From positions 43,501,260 through 43,565,259 of the forward strand of contig NC_065530.1 in the NCBI RefSeq assembly GCF_020184175.1: a stretch of 64,000 nucleotides of DNA, written 5' to 3'. This document shows positions 25,801-38,753 of this stretch, one piece after another. This stretch comes from Aphis gossypii (lineage: Eukaryota > Arthropoda > Insecta > Hemiptera > Aphididae). Within the stretch, counting starts at the first letter, position 1. Every line of letters begins with the position of its first letter. The notes below the pieces were generated by a model. The model ran no database searches and was not told where the DNA came from. It worked only from the letters and a program-made list of their open reading frames with translations. The translations under genes and the position numbers were made by a program.

Positions 25801-26937
25801 TGTCTTAAACTTAATAGCAGATCTAGTTTTATTCAGTTTTATTGGTCTAATTAGCATAAGTAACACTAAACCCAGAGATGCACTCTTATTGTTCTGGATG
25901 AAAAATTTAATTTAAAAAGGGTACTTATTTAGTAAACAATATGATCAACTTCAAATAAAACTAATTATTAGCTAAGCAATCTTTTAGGTACCTTAAGTAT
26001 TAAAATGTAACTAACTTAAATATATTTACACTGAAATTTTCATAGGTATTATTCAACTAAAATAATTAAGTCATTAATTTAATGAATTTATAACATAAGT
26101 AGGTACAAGCATAATATGACTTATAGATAATTATTACCTCCTATTGCCATCATATCGTAATGGTTTGTCCCAGAATGATCCAATATAAACTCTGGCAACT
26201 TCAGGAGTTTGTAGAACTTTTCCTAAGGACCACATCAGTGCTCCGTAAACACGCATCAGTTGTTGGTGATCAATCATATCAGCTTTATTCAAAATAATTC
26301 TAATTTTATCGTCATGACCTCTTAGTGCTTCAATTGATCTACGGAATTCATCCGATATATCTAATTTATGAGCATCAAACAGCAAAATAATTCTATCCAC
26401 GTGCTCAGCAAACCATTCTAATACACCGGTGAAGTCATAACCTCTGTCTACTCTCTGTTTTTCTCCTGATAAAATACCAGGCGTATCAACTATTGAGATA
26501 CCTTTTAGGACGGGTGAATTGACTAAAGAACACTGAAACCGATTGAGGAATGCGTTGCCAAATTTTGACAGAGGTCTGAATTGTCGTTTAGGATCTACTA
26601 CCAACGCGTTGCCTGGAATAATTGATTCGTTGTCATCGTACATGACAGCTATAAAACGGTCGGTGGTGGGTTCGGGCCCAATACGAATGCCCGGAAAATC
26701 GGATTCTAGAAGGTGTTTGATGAACGTAGTCTTTCCCGTAGAGTATTGGCCGACTAGCAGTATCATTGGCTTGGCGTCAAAATCGGGATCGTCCAGCTGC
26801 GGAGAGTGGAAATCGTGAAACTGATACGCCAGTTCCAGGGGCAACAGTTTGGACTTATACTTCTCCCGTAGCCCGTCCAGGACGGACTCGTACGTCTCGA
26901 TCTTTTTGTTATCATCTTTCCTTAGCCAGCCCAGCAT
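16854..26937 (-). CDS. EHD1: EH domain-containing protein (EHD1/Past1-type ATPase), 6 exons
   Basis: Minus-strand exons 26937-26138, 19171-19063, 18937-18773, 18620-18431, 17532-17362 and 17059-16854 join in phase to 546 residues (vertebrate EHDs are about 535). EHDs are dynamin-like ATPases that tubulate and scission endocytic recycling membranes. Visible parts: P-loop GQYSTGKT (63-70), DTPGILSG (151-158), NKAD (217-220), the helical region with KLNDLIKRARLAK, and a C-terminal EH domain. The EH domain contains KSKLPNSVLGKIWKLSDID and the calcium-binding-type loop D-I-D-H-D-G-F-L-D-I-D-E-F, used to bind NPF-motif partners. The start MLGWLRKDD matches the family N-terminus and is the only sensible ATG. 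One oddity is a run of six glutamines (CAG/CAA codons, near 18453-18470) in the linker before the EH domain. Intron 1 is about 7 kb. Confidence 0.95.
20906..21297. mobile_element. 392-bp foldback MITE with TTAA target duplication
   Basis: Almost the whole element is a pair of inverted arms of roughly 165 bp, about 90% identical by eye, around a short centre. The arms begin GAGGATGTCGGCGCACTAT and, read from the right, AAGGATGTCAGCGCACTAT. TTAA stands directly outside each end (20902-20905 and 21298-21301), the target used by piggyBac-like transposases. There is no coding capacity. It lies in EHD intron 1, and transcription through it would give a long RNA hairpin. Confidence 0.85.
22013..22178. 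mobile_element. hAT-like MITE, 166 bp, in EHD intron 1
   Basis: The left end TATAGGCGCCCGG pairs with the right end, whose reverse complement is TACATAGGCGCCCGC. The flanks CGAAACCA and TGAAACCC match at six of eight positions, so the target duplication is likely but decayed. A run of C lies inside. The superfamily is inferred from duplication length. Confidence 0.65.
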
Positions 26938-27420
26938 GATCGGTCGATTCGCATAAACGAAAATAGGTATTCAAAACACACACTCGCACGTACGTAAGCA
27001 CCGACACCGACACACAATATTAATTATTATACACCGTCGTGTCACCCGCGCACAAGAGACATGATAACAAGCGAGACGAATACTGAATACTAAATGTCAA
27101 ACGATTAATGAACCTGCAAGATTGTGTTGTGTTTGTATAAGAACGGTGATAGATAATACTGCGGCGGAGATAAAAAAAGAAAAAGAAATCGTAACTATAA
27201 CGACTAACGTACTCAAACGGCCCACACTGACTTGGTTCGCGGTTTACACTGCATAGTGCATAATAACAACACTGCCGCTGCCGCGGTGTCGCGAACGAGT
27301 TGGACGTTGGCTTATCAACAGGCTGCGATCGCGACGCGTCTTATCAAGCAAGTGTACCAAACCACCGAACAGGTTTTTCGCAGTGACACGAACTCACTTT
27401 AAATAAAATTCAACCAAATA
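26938..27420 (-). promoter_or_regulatory. EHD promoter/5' UTR region
   Basis: Immediately upstream of the EHD start codon the sequence becomes GC- and CpG-richer (26980-27070 and 27210-27380) and then returns to AT-rich DNA. This is the expected position of the promoter and 5' UTR. No TATA box is evident. Confidence 0.5.
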
Positions 27421-30400
27421 ATTAGATAATAATAATAATGTAATTATTACGAATTTTTCCTACATTAGTCACACGATTTTTAACAAAAAATAATGTCACA
27501 TTGTCATGTCTGAAAAATAGCAGTGTAATCATTGTAAATTGTAATCGCTACAGAAATACCTACTACAAGGATAATAATTTATAATTAAAATCGAGATCTA
27601 TAATATATAATATTAAAATATAATAATAATTGTCCTATCCTAACCTAATCGAGATTCTAGACTGTTTTTTATACTCTTATCAATTTGTTTTTTATGACTT
27701 TCAGCCGACGATCATCTAAGATGAGATGTCAATAACACACATTCGTTGTGTAATTAAATGCTGCGTAATGATATTACCTATATTGTCAAATTATATTTTA
27801 TTAGTTTATTACAAAAATATAGTAACATGCTACCCATATAATATCTATGTAAAAATATATTAAAATCATATTTAATTTATAGAACATGTTTATGAATTAT
27901 TCATCATTCAATTATTGTAATATTGCCAATTGATATTAAGAAAAAAACATATAATTTTGCAATAACATCGTTAAAAAATACCGAAGTCTTATATTCCTAT
28001 AACATTAAAATGTGTTTAAAAAACGTGTTTTCAGAGAAAAATTTTTTAACACAAAATAATATCTACGTATTTTGATATTGCCACGACACATTATATTATG
28101 CTCTCGAGCAGCACTTAATTTGTCAAATCAAATAATTGTTCATATTTCTTAATTTTAAGTATTTTCAACTTTGATAGGTATTATGTACCTAGGTACTTAA
28201 TATTCGACACATATTTCAATCTTTGAGAGCACCACACCCATATCTTTTATTCATTCCACCCTGCAGGTTATGACAAATTTACATTCAGCAGTTCGTGTTA
28301 ATTTTAATATTATAATGAATTGATCTATTATATTTATATCAAATGTATAGATAACACAAATATTTATATGATGTTTTGTAGTGGTTTATTTGATAGGTAG
28401 GTATTTTACTTTTGAAGCTAGTTTTGACGATATTATTATTATACAATTTGAAAATAGGTTATAGACTATAGTATATCCAATTATCCAAGTATTAAAATTG
28501 ACGTATCTTAAATTCTTAACGTGAATATTACTGAATGCATTACATTACATGTAAATGGTAAATTTGGAAAAATATGTGCTTGTAAAACAAGAAAAGTTGA
28601 GCTGACAATAAATACGATTGTGATGTTCTCTTAAATTCAGCTCTCCTCTGATTGAGTATAATATAACTTATTATAATATTATTATTGTACCAACTCAAAA
28701 ATAAATAATTCTTATAATTTAAAAAGTTTAATATTAGTTGTAACCGTAATGTGATATAAAAAATATTATTTTAATACATATTAGTTTTGTTAATATTATT
28801 ATAAATTATAATTAATACCTTGTGGTTCGTAGTTAGTAAGAATCTATTGTAATTTGTAGGTGTAGTTCTAATTATATATAATCGCAATTTCCGTATAGAT
28901 ATACCATCGGACATTGAGTTTTCCTCAGCGAGACTCAGTGTTTCTTCACATAAGGAAAATAAAATAAAATAAATTTATAAATATAGATCTATTCATCTAT
29001 TATTCATTGATTAATGAAACTGTTTGTATATAATTATATATTATATTATAAACTATATAAATTATGCACTGATTATTGATTGATTGTTTACTTTAACATT
29101 TAACCCTAACGTAAACATATTATTATTTAATAATAAATTATAAATATTAGTATAAATATTTAATTAGAATATAATAATATAATATACATATATATATGTA
29201 TGTCAAGTACCCATTAACATTAATATTCGAAAAGATCAAAGTATAATACTAAACCTCGGAAGAGCCTATTTAATGTAGGTACCTATGAATCATAATATTA
29301 ATTTAGTTATGCAATATTTATAGATAGTTGGAAAACTTTTAAATGGGCGCTACATATATATTTCCACATAACTGTAAAATAACACTTCCTTAATTTTAAT
29401 TTTATTCATATTCAATCATTATCGAACTTTTATGAGTTAGTGGGTCATTACCACGTATGTTTAATAATATAATCCTTTTAAGTTTTATTACCTATATAAG
29501 AGTTACCTATTTTACAAATATACAATATCTATACAATACAGGTACTTATATTATAAATTTTAGGTAAAAATTAAAAACTTGTGATGTTTTACATTATAAA
29601 TTTTAATAGTTTTATAGCGAAAATAAATTTAAAATTAAATTTAAAATATTATAGAAAGTATCAACATTTAATTTGACTGAATGAACCCTGGACCATTACC
29701 AGCTTGTGAATCTGAATTAATAATTTACTTTTTATGTAATGTATTATGTAATCAGTAATTACTAATTACTATATATTAGAAAAAATTAACTTACAAAATA
29801 TATGTAGAGTTATAATTATTTCTGGCTTAACAGCTTAACTAAATGTAATGTTGCTAAATAGTTTTCCCACTGACCCTACTGTCCCCACTCATGATTAATG
29901 AAAAAAAATTATTGTAAATAAGTTATATTTTTAAATAAAATTTTTAAAAAAAGCTGGGGAAATCTCTCTGCTGTATATTATAGGTGTAGAATGTATCTCA
30001 TCATTGGGTAGGTCACTGTGATGGATATGCTAAATTTGTGATTTATAGTTAATAATTATGGAATACGATAAAAAAACGACTAAGTGGAAACAAATGATCA
30101 CGCTATGGTGGTATAGCTATATTTTTTTTAATTTTTGTAAGGAAAAAAGAAAAAGTTAAGATAAATATTATATTTTAAAATCTATGGTATAAAAATTAAG
30201 AACTTAATATAACAAGTATATTATTATTAACTACAAAATAGATTGCCGATTTTAGTGATTTTGTTATATTTCTTTATAATTTGAAAAGCATCGTTAAGCG
30301 ATGACCTAATGTCCTAATAACCTAACCTATTGAAAAGTGACTATAATATTATATTTTAATTTATTACTGTATACAAAATTACAAAACTTATGAAGAACAT

Positions 30401-33400
30401 TGTATTGTTTTTTCAAACTTTCTTACTTATATCAAAAAATTATCAAGTCATTAGTCAAATAAATATACTATATAGATACTCAAAAAATCAAAAATTAAAA
30501 ATCTATAAAAAGCTCAAGAAAAGCCAAAATATTTTTAAAATGTTATCATGAATATAAAATGCTATTTTAAATACTCGGTGAAAATACCAAGTCTCTGCAG
30601 TAATAGGTATTGATTTTAATAAAAATTAGTTTTGAGTAAATACTCCAACTTTTCGTTGGTAATGTGTTAGTTTCTCCTGATTATTTTATAAAGTGCCTAC
30701 TGTAGTACTGTTGTAGGTAATGAAATTTCTAAATATAAAATATCTCTAATTTACTTCTAGAGTTCTAGAGATCTCCTTGGAAGTTGAAGGTCAAAACATC
30801 TTTTCTAGGAGTTAAATAAGGTATCTTTGGAGTTCTGACGCAATAATATGTACCTATATAAAAAAAACATTATTGTCCAGTTATATACCCAAAATTCATT
30901 CTTAAAGACTTGAATTCTTAACTTTCAGAATTTCAATTACGAGTTATGTAGATTAAGGATAATTGCTAAATTAAATATTGTCAGATTTTTAACATCTGTA
31001 TTTATGTTTGATAATCAAATATGTCAAATTTTGATGTAATAATATTAAATGTATGATTGCATCATAAAACATCATTACTTGAAGATATTGAACATAATAT
31101 AATAATATTAAGAAACATATAGAAAAATAAACATAAGTGTATTAAGAACATTTATAAAAGATGTTGACTTTCCAAAAATCAACTAGTGGCATACGAAATA
31201 TTTTAATATTTTTTTTGAATATAAAATAATTGTTTTAAATAATATACAATTTAAAAAACTTGACAAGTGTTTACGGTTTAGAGTTCTTATGATTTCTTCG
31301 AGTAATTTGTAGGATTATGATTTACTCATGACTCATAAGTTCACTTTATCACTTTATCACATTGTGAGACTATTAAGTTTGAATATTCCAAATTTCCAAA
31401 ATTATTGTAGGTATTAAGTATATAGGTATAATGTATATTATAACTCATTATTAATGTTATTATTACTTATTACTCATTACACATAACCAGTGCTTATTAA
31501 TTAGTAGGTATGTATTATTTTATAATTTATAATACTTACGTTAAAACATTATAAATAAATAATATTCAATGACCTATATAGTGTTTACCCGTTACTGTAT
31601 AGGTAGTTAACAAATAACAGCAATGCAGCCAATGCAGATGTAAACAATATAATATATTGCATGTGCACATAATAGGTACATAATAATATTATACAATATA
31701 CTGGTCGAAACTCGAAACAATAATATAATATCTTATAAAAATAAATGTTCATCACTTCATAATGAATTGGACAATATTTATATAAAAGATTATTACAGTA
31801 ATCTTTAATGTACAAAGTATTATATTTTTAATGTTAAAATATTATAATGTTATTTCTAATCGATTTGATTGCATTTATGAGTTTATGACATAGTGTTAGT
31901 AAATATTGTTGTGTTGAAAGTTACGTTAAACAAAAAATACTTCGGTATACAGGAAATTACCTATGAACCGCATAAAACTCCTCATGGTCTTGTATTCTAT
32001 ATTCATAAATCATAATTAATACAAAGAGAACTATTATATTATAGTAAAACTATATTACTAATAATACTTAGAAATTGTTGAAAACAACACATAGATGCGA
32101 TGTATATATTTTATTTATTTATCTACAATATAAACCTACTTGTACTAATTATAAGATATACTAATTTGAATTTTTACAAAATATTGGAAATTTAAGATGT
32201 TAAAAATGGTTTTCTGTGATTGACGATTATTTACACATTTTTAATTGTATCTCTTAGTGACTCGTGAAAGATCTATCGTTAAAGAAGTAGGTACCTAATA
32301 GTATAATACAGAATTACTTTAAAGTAGGTATAGAATATAGATAGGTAACCACAATACTTCTACGAATCAAATAATATATTTAAAATAAATTATAAATTAC
32401 AATTTTAATATTATCTACTCTCAGTATATAATATATATGTATACGTATGTCGTATATGTCGTATATGTACAGGTAATGTATATGGGTATTGGGTATATGC
32501 TTTATAAATAAAAAGTTGTTGAACAAGTAGCAAGTAATTGATGATGTATTAGTTATGAGTGTTATCCTTGTTTTATAATATTGGGATAGTCAAACATATG
32601 TAATAATATACAACCTGGTAAGTAGCTATAAAAAGACTATTTAAAATGCCAATTATTATTTTTAACTTTAAAATATCTTCAGAAGTTTGTGACCTACCTA
32701 CTTTTTAATTAATAAAATAAAAATACTACGTACCTATTATGATGATGGTAATATATTTAGTAATTATTATAGTACCTACCTAAACAATAATTACATATTT
32801 ATATAATTATATTATAATTAATACAGTATTTCAGATTTAGGTACTATAATTGCTATTATATAAATTATTACTTAAGGGTTAGCAAAGAAGATAAGTGCGT
32901 TAAATTATGCAACTGCACTACTGCAATTTAGCCGTTTATATACAACTAAAGTGAACTTATGATAAAAGTAAGACAGTATACCTATGAGTATAGTCGTATA
33001 GAATATACTTTAACACAGCAGTACCTACTACTACGCGGAATATAATATTTATTACATTTTTATTTAGCATTTAAATTTGAATGATTATATATATTTTATT
33101 AGATTTACTTTAAAATGATTATGGTTGTAATTCTGTTAAAACCCACGATTTCTATTAAATAATTTATCAACTTTTTAAATACTAGAAAAAATAGTACAGG
33201 ATTTTCTGTAATAGTTATTTATATTTACTTATAGGTACTATATGCTATAGTGGAAATCAGATAAAAGATTTGTGAAAAGACACACACACACACGCAACGA
33301 TTACATAATAATTTTATTTTTTCCGGTCATTGCGACTGCCTATTCAATAATTTAATTGATGAATGCGATTTATATTCATAATTATTAATTGAATGTAATT

Positions 33401-35248
33401 TAGTGAGTAATATACTATTTATGATGAATATTGAACAACGCATTGAAGATTTTGAAACAGTTATCTTCACTAAAATAAAGTCTAAAATCTAAATAATATA
33501 TGATTTATTCTCGATTAGAAACTACTTACAAATTATCTTTGCCTTAAAAATACTGATTACTAATATATATACATATATATTTAAATTGTGATACATTTTT
33601 ACTTGTATCTCTATATTTATTGCAGCTGTTATGTAAGTTGGTTTAAATTTTTTGGGTGAGTAGGTGAAGCCCTTTTACTTATTATAGTTAACTAATAATA
33701 GATATAGGTACCTATATGTATATAATAAAAAATTCTTGTATAGATGAATACAGAGTGGTTTACCAAGGATGTTTCACCTCTTTAAATACGTAAAGATTAT
33801 ATCCTTATATTTTATAAGAATTTCAAATATTTGGATTTTTACATCATTTAGGATTGTCCTGTGGGCTGTGACAAATGACAATTGACAATAGTGAATAGGT
33901 AGGTACAAACTTGTTTTTTTCTAATTATGTGAATAGGTTCATGGTATAAATAGATAATATCTTAAATCTATATTTTTTGAAAATATCTTTGCGTTAAGTA
34001 AAATTCATAGTAGGTAAACGTTAAAGTCTTGTCTTAAATTACAACAAAATAATGAACATTGATGTTTTTAAATTTCATTCAAATTTGAACTTCAAGTGTT
34101 CAAAATTTCAAATGTTACTACAAATTAATGATTTTATAAATTGTTTAAGTACCTACAACAATATACTAATAGTTTTATATAGTTACATTTTCGTGATTTT
34201 GATGAAATATTTGAATTTCAAATGCATACAAAACAAATTGTGCTTAAATATTTTTATAATTTTTATACAGTTATAAAAACAACCAAATAACCAATGTAAG
34301 GATTTTTATTAAATTTTCAAAAATTTTGATCCAACAAATAATTTTTTATCGTCATTTAGAGACATTTTTTTCTAATTTCAAATATCTATAAATAGTTTAG
34401 AAGCATCAACATTTTAAAAAATTGTACTATGGATAGAGAATGCATTTTAATTTGCGATTTTAATTATTTACATTCTAAGGTTCTAAGGTTAGTTTTTGAG
34501 TTAAAACAATTTTGTCGAAAACTGGTTAAACGTAAATATTTGTTTTTCTTACATTTTGATTTTTACTTTTTCCTGATTTCATTGAAGAGTACTGAGAATT
34601 TTCTACCCCTTAAGAATCTAGCTCTTAGTTTCTTACTAGTTACTACCCGCCTATTATTATACTGCTATATCAATTATATCATATTTATTATCAGAGACCA
34701 TTCTCAAAGAAAATTTAAGCGATTGTATATTTCAAAAGGGTGACAACTGACAAACATATAATTAAATCGTTTTTTGGCGTGTTATTAAAAATAGGTAGTT
34801 CACATTGTTGTAAACTTGTAAAAGTGTAAAACCAATAGGTATAATATATTGTGATATATAGTATATTATACATTCATCGCTCTTCTAAGAATTAAAATAT
34901 AAATAGTGAAATAAATTGTAGATAGAAAGCCCTATCGTTTCAGAATATTATGGAATCACGGTTGGTACACTGCTTTGTTGTTTTATTATCACTTATCAAG
35001 TTTGCTAGACGTCTTAAGACCGGCATAGATATACATTTTTCTAAATTAAATTTTTTGAATTTTTCGTTACTGAATTGCGTTACTTATTTTCCAATCATTT
35101 TTCTACATATTGTCGTTTTTGATAATTATGCAACCTTATTATTTCAATGAAATGAATAAGAATCTGATTGTTGTTTATTTGTTGTAATTAAATTATAGTT
35201 TAATTTTAGTAAAAAAGTCTTTCTATTCAGGAATGTTAATTATTTAAA
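27421..35248. other. Intergenic AT-rich region without recognisable genes
   Basis: Open frames in this 7.8 kb (for example 34052-34276 and 34429-34743) are short, of simple composition and lack family features. The 34.0-34.75 kb part may be a repeat, since its wording is unlike unique AT-rich DNA, but I found no ends. There is a short CA microsatellite near 33279-33294, several TAGGTACCTA palindromes (29276, 32288, 33705), and a degenerate copy of a dispersed repeat near 34866-34896. Confidence 0.6.
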
Positions 35249-38203
35249 ATGTCACAGAGGGCTGCTAAGAGTAAGACTCGCAAAACACCAAATCCATTGT
35301 TTGAAAAATGGATTTCAGAATGGTTAAAAGAAGCTACTGAAAAAGGTTTGGAAGTACGTCATGGTTATCAACGTGTGAGTTGTATAGTTTATTTAATTTT
35401 AATCTACTGAAATAAATACATATATATTCTATATTATAATGATGTAATTATATATATATATCAATATATAGGTAGATTTTTTTCTTATTAATATATTATA
35501 CTTGTATATAAAACTATAGGGGAGTGTATAATGTGTTAAACTATAACTATAAGTCTTTATTATTTTATAGTAATATTATACTACCTATTTATAAATTTTA
35601 TATTACCTACCTATCTAGTTTTCACATAAAAAATAAACAAATAACCCTTAATACCCGTTGTCACCTCTTCAGATCCCTATTTAAATCTAAAATGAATATC
35701 AATACCAAATTACTAATCTTTAAGTCCTTATTCAGACCACCATGGTCCTACGGCATTTAATTATGGGGAGTCGCTTAGCCTTCCAACTACCAACCTATCC
35801 AAGCCTTCCAGTTAATATGCCTTCGTCTAGTTTCATCTGCACCTTACTACATTACCAACCACAACCTTCACAAAGATCTTAAAATCTAAAACCTTAACCA
35901 AATCTTCAACATTTATAGAATACACTAGATTTCACAATAAACTTCAATCACACACAAACCTACTAATCACTAAACTGACAACTTACACACTTCCAAATAA
36001 CCCACCCCATAGACTAAAAGAAAATGCTGTAGAGATTTTCTTTAGTAAGTGAGTAAAATAAGTGCTGGTGTTACTATATCAGGTAATTTTCAAATTTAAA
36101 AATTTCAATGTTATTATTGTCATTTTATAAGATGTTACCACTGGTTAACCTCCTTAATCATAAGATTTGTGTTAACTGTTTTCTATGTCACTTATCAAAT
36201 CTACTTATTGTAAAATAACTATAGATAGTAGATTTATTTCAATAAAATAAAAATAAGAAAATATATTACCTATCTATTTTAAGACTAAAAGAAATTTTAT
36301 CAATATATTATTTACTATATTATTACACAATATATTGTACCTAAGTTCAATAGTTATTTTAACAATTTAAAATAATTTATATATTATTATAGGCATTGAC
36401 TTCATTGCGAAAATGTCCATTGCCATTTAAAAGCGGAAAAGAATGTTTAATTCTAAAATTTTTTGGTCCAAAATTATGTGCCAAATTAGATAAGCAGCTC
36501 GAACAGCATAATCAGCTTGAACAGCATAATAAGATTGAAAAGCATAATCAGCTGAACAGCATAATCAGATTGAAAAGCATAATCAGCATATATCTACCAT
36601 TTTAGGTAACTAAATAATTATCTTTTGTTATCTAATTATTGTGTTTACAAAACATGTTAATATTCACAGATTTATATGATACATTGCAGATGAAGGTATT
36701 ACGGCTGACATTTCTAAAAATACACAAATTGTCAATGTTTTACAACCTTCAACAAGTAATCAAAACCAGAATTCAATTATTTCTTTGACTTCCAATGATT
36801 ATCCTGTAAGTATAAAAAAAAGTATTTGGTAGACTATAGAAATTCACCACTAAAGTTAATACTAACTTTTTATAGCACTGTTAATTATAAAAATTATAAA
36901 ATAATATAATATAGTACTATATTCAATCTTTTTTAAGGGTTTTATATTTTTCATTACATTTCAGATTGTATAAATTTTTACTTGATCACAAAATAATTTA
37001 AATTATTTGTTAATGCTATAATTGATTTTTTTTTTTTTTTTTTAATAGAAAAATAACCATACTGTGGTAGAAAAAGAGAAGATAGTTTTGTGGCCAAATG
37101 AATTTACTGTCATATTATTAATTGATACAGGCGAATCTAGTAGTTTACGGTTTGTGTATAAATTGCTTTAATAACAGTAGATATTTTCCAAAAAAGTATG
37201 TCTCATTTGTTGGTACTTTTTTTATTCTAGAAAAACCAATGTAGACAAAGTTATTTCAGAATTGTCAACTTTAAATGTGACTTTTGAAATGAGACGATTG
37301 AGTGTTGGAGATTTTGCTTGGATTTGTCGAGATAGAAGTGGAAGAGAACTTATGTTACCATATATACTAGAACGAAAACGATTAGATGATTTATCAGGTA
37401 GCATTCAAGACGGCCGTTTTCATGAGCAGAAGGTAAATGCATTTTTTATGAAACAATAATATTTTACATTAAGTTTGTAAATCTTAATTTTCATAGTTTA
37501 GATTAAAACAATGTGGACTTGAAAATAAAATCTATTTAGTTGAGAATGAAAAAAAGTATCATGGATTACCAATATCTCATTTACAACAAGCATTGGCTAA
37601 CACTGAAGTCATAGATGGATTCACAATTGTGAGAACAGATAATAATTTGGAGTCTATGAAATATATTGCAAACTTCTCTAATATACTTACAAATATGTTT
37701 AAGGTATTAAATGTTTAATAATGTTTAAATCAATTTATTTTTAAGGTGTATAGACATTTTTTACTTATTTACAGGACAAAACGCTTACAACTCATATTGA
37801 TGAAGTAGATTCTGGTTATGGAAACTCCTCAAACATTGTAAAACTTATATCTTTCAAAACCTTTTCTTCGGGTTCTGCAAAAAACAAAGTATGTTAATAT
37901 AATACAAAATAATTTTAATTTTCTATAGTATGAATAGTATGATATTATTTAATTTTATAGAACATGACTGTACGAGATATGCTGATTCGGCAATTACTTC
38001 AGATCCGAGGTTTGTCTGTTCATAAAGCATTTGCAATTGTCGAGCAATATCCTAGTCCTAAATTACTTATAAATGCATTTAGAAAATCAGGTAATCCACT
38101 CTTATTGTCAAATATATCTTATGGTATACCAATCAAAACTGTTGGTCCGGCCATCAGCAAGACATTGTTTCAAATATACTCTGCAAATGATAATCGTGTA
38201 TAA
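35249..38203 (+). CDS. MUS81: MUS81 structure-specific endonuclease, 8 exons, with apparent frameshift in exon 2
   Basis: Exons 35249-35374, 36393-36605, 36690-36805, 37049-37149, 37231-37432, 37497-37703, 37775-37888 and 37961-38203. MUS81, with its EME partner, nicks branched DNA at stalled forks and recombination junctions in the nucleus. Exon 1 and exon 2 encode the N-terminal helix-hairpin-helix region (NPLFEKWISEWLKEA, then LTSLRKCPLPFKSGKE). The ERCC4-type nuclease follows with LLIDTGES, VGDFAWI and the catalytic ERKRLDDL plus DGRFHEQKFRLKQCGL. A C-terminal helix-hairpin-helix (LLQIRGLSVHKAFAIVEQY) ends at TAA 38203. All other phases agree, but exon 2 is one base short. It contains 18-bp repeats, of which the third (36537-36553) has 17 bp, and as written the frame runs into TAG at the exon end. 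With one extra base the protein would be about 440 residues, shorter than the 550 or so of vertebrates. The winged-helix segment between the two regions is not visible. Confidence 0.85.
35620..36050 (+). pseudogene. LINE (jockey-like) 3' fragment in MUS81 intron 1
   Basis: Plus-strand reading gives HLFRSLFKSKMNINTKLL, IFKSLFRPPWSYGI and then LWG after a stop. This is the order I associate with the region after the polymerase core in insect jockey-type LINEs. Further stops and frame changes follow. It cannot encode a functional protein. It looks like the part that would follow the fragment at 607-985 in an intact element. Confidence 0.6.
36501..36589 (+). repeat. 18-bp tandem repeat inside MUS81 exon 2
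   Basis: Five units of the GAACAGCATAATCAGCTT type run 36501-36518, 36519-36536, 36537-36553, 36554-36571 and 36572-36589. Each encodes a six-residue E-Q/K-H-N-Q/K-L/I unit. The third unit has 17 bp, lacking one T compared with its neighbours, which shifts the frame. Confidence 0.9.
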
Positions 38204-38228
38204 ATTATGATATAATGTAAAGCTAAAT

Positions 38229-38234
38229 AATAAA
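38229..38234 (+). terminator. Poly(A) signal of MUS81
   Basis: AATAAA lies about 25 bases after the MUS81 stop codon. The next gene on the same strand starts 0.5 kb further on, so a short 3' UTR is plausible. Confidence 0.6.
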
Positions 38235-38753
38235 ATGATGAATACTTGTTAGGTAAACTTTACTGTGAAAATAATTTTAGTAATAAAAATAAATGTGTTA
38301 CGTTTATATTTAAAATATAGTCATTTTTGATGATGCTATTTAATTGGTGTTTTCTTGAGTTTCATTGAGATGTGTAAAGTTTTTTTTGTATATCCTTTGC
38401 CCCTCTCCTTGTCTCCCTCACATGGTATATTATTATATATGATATATAAAAATATATATATTAACACTGAGTGTTTGATATGGAATGTCGCCAAACAGTG
38501 TGAAATATCTTCCCACACCATAATAATAAATTCTATTTTTATGCCGTCCAGTTCACCACTGCCATTCGTTCTGTTTTTCTGCGTTTTTAACGAATTTTCT
38601 TTCCAGTTAGTCTAGCAAAATGTAATAATACAAATATACCTAGCTATTATTATTTTTTCTCGCACAATTAAATCTTAATTTATTATCATTATCGTACATC
38701 GGTGTCAATAAATTGTTTGTTGTCTATTTATATTGTACAATAGAACATTTTGA

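Larger units (their letters stand above)
19172..26137. other. Large first intron of the EHD gene
   Basis: About 7 kb of AT-rich DNA between exons 1 and 2 of the minus-strand EHD gene. It contains the TTAA-flanked foldback element (20906-21297), a hAT-like MITE (22013-22178) and a fragment near 21600-21640 resembling a hAT end (GGGTCACAATCATAAAAGG). I found no nested gene. Confidence 0.7.

Noticed and set aside
34429..34743. 104-codon plus-strand frame
   Set aside because: Low-complexity hydrophobic composition from AT-rich DNA, no splice context and no recognisable domain. Possibly part of a repeat.
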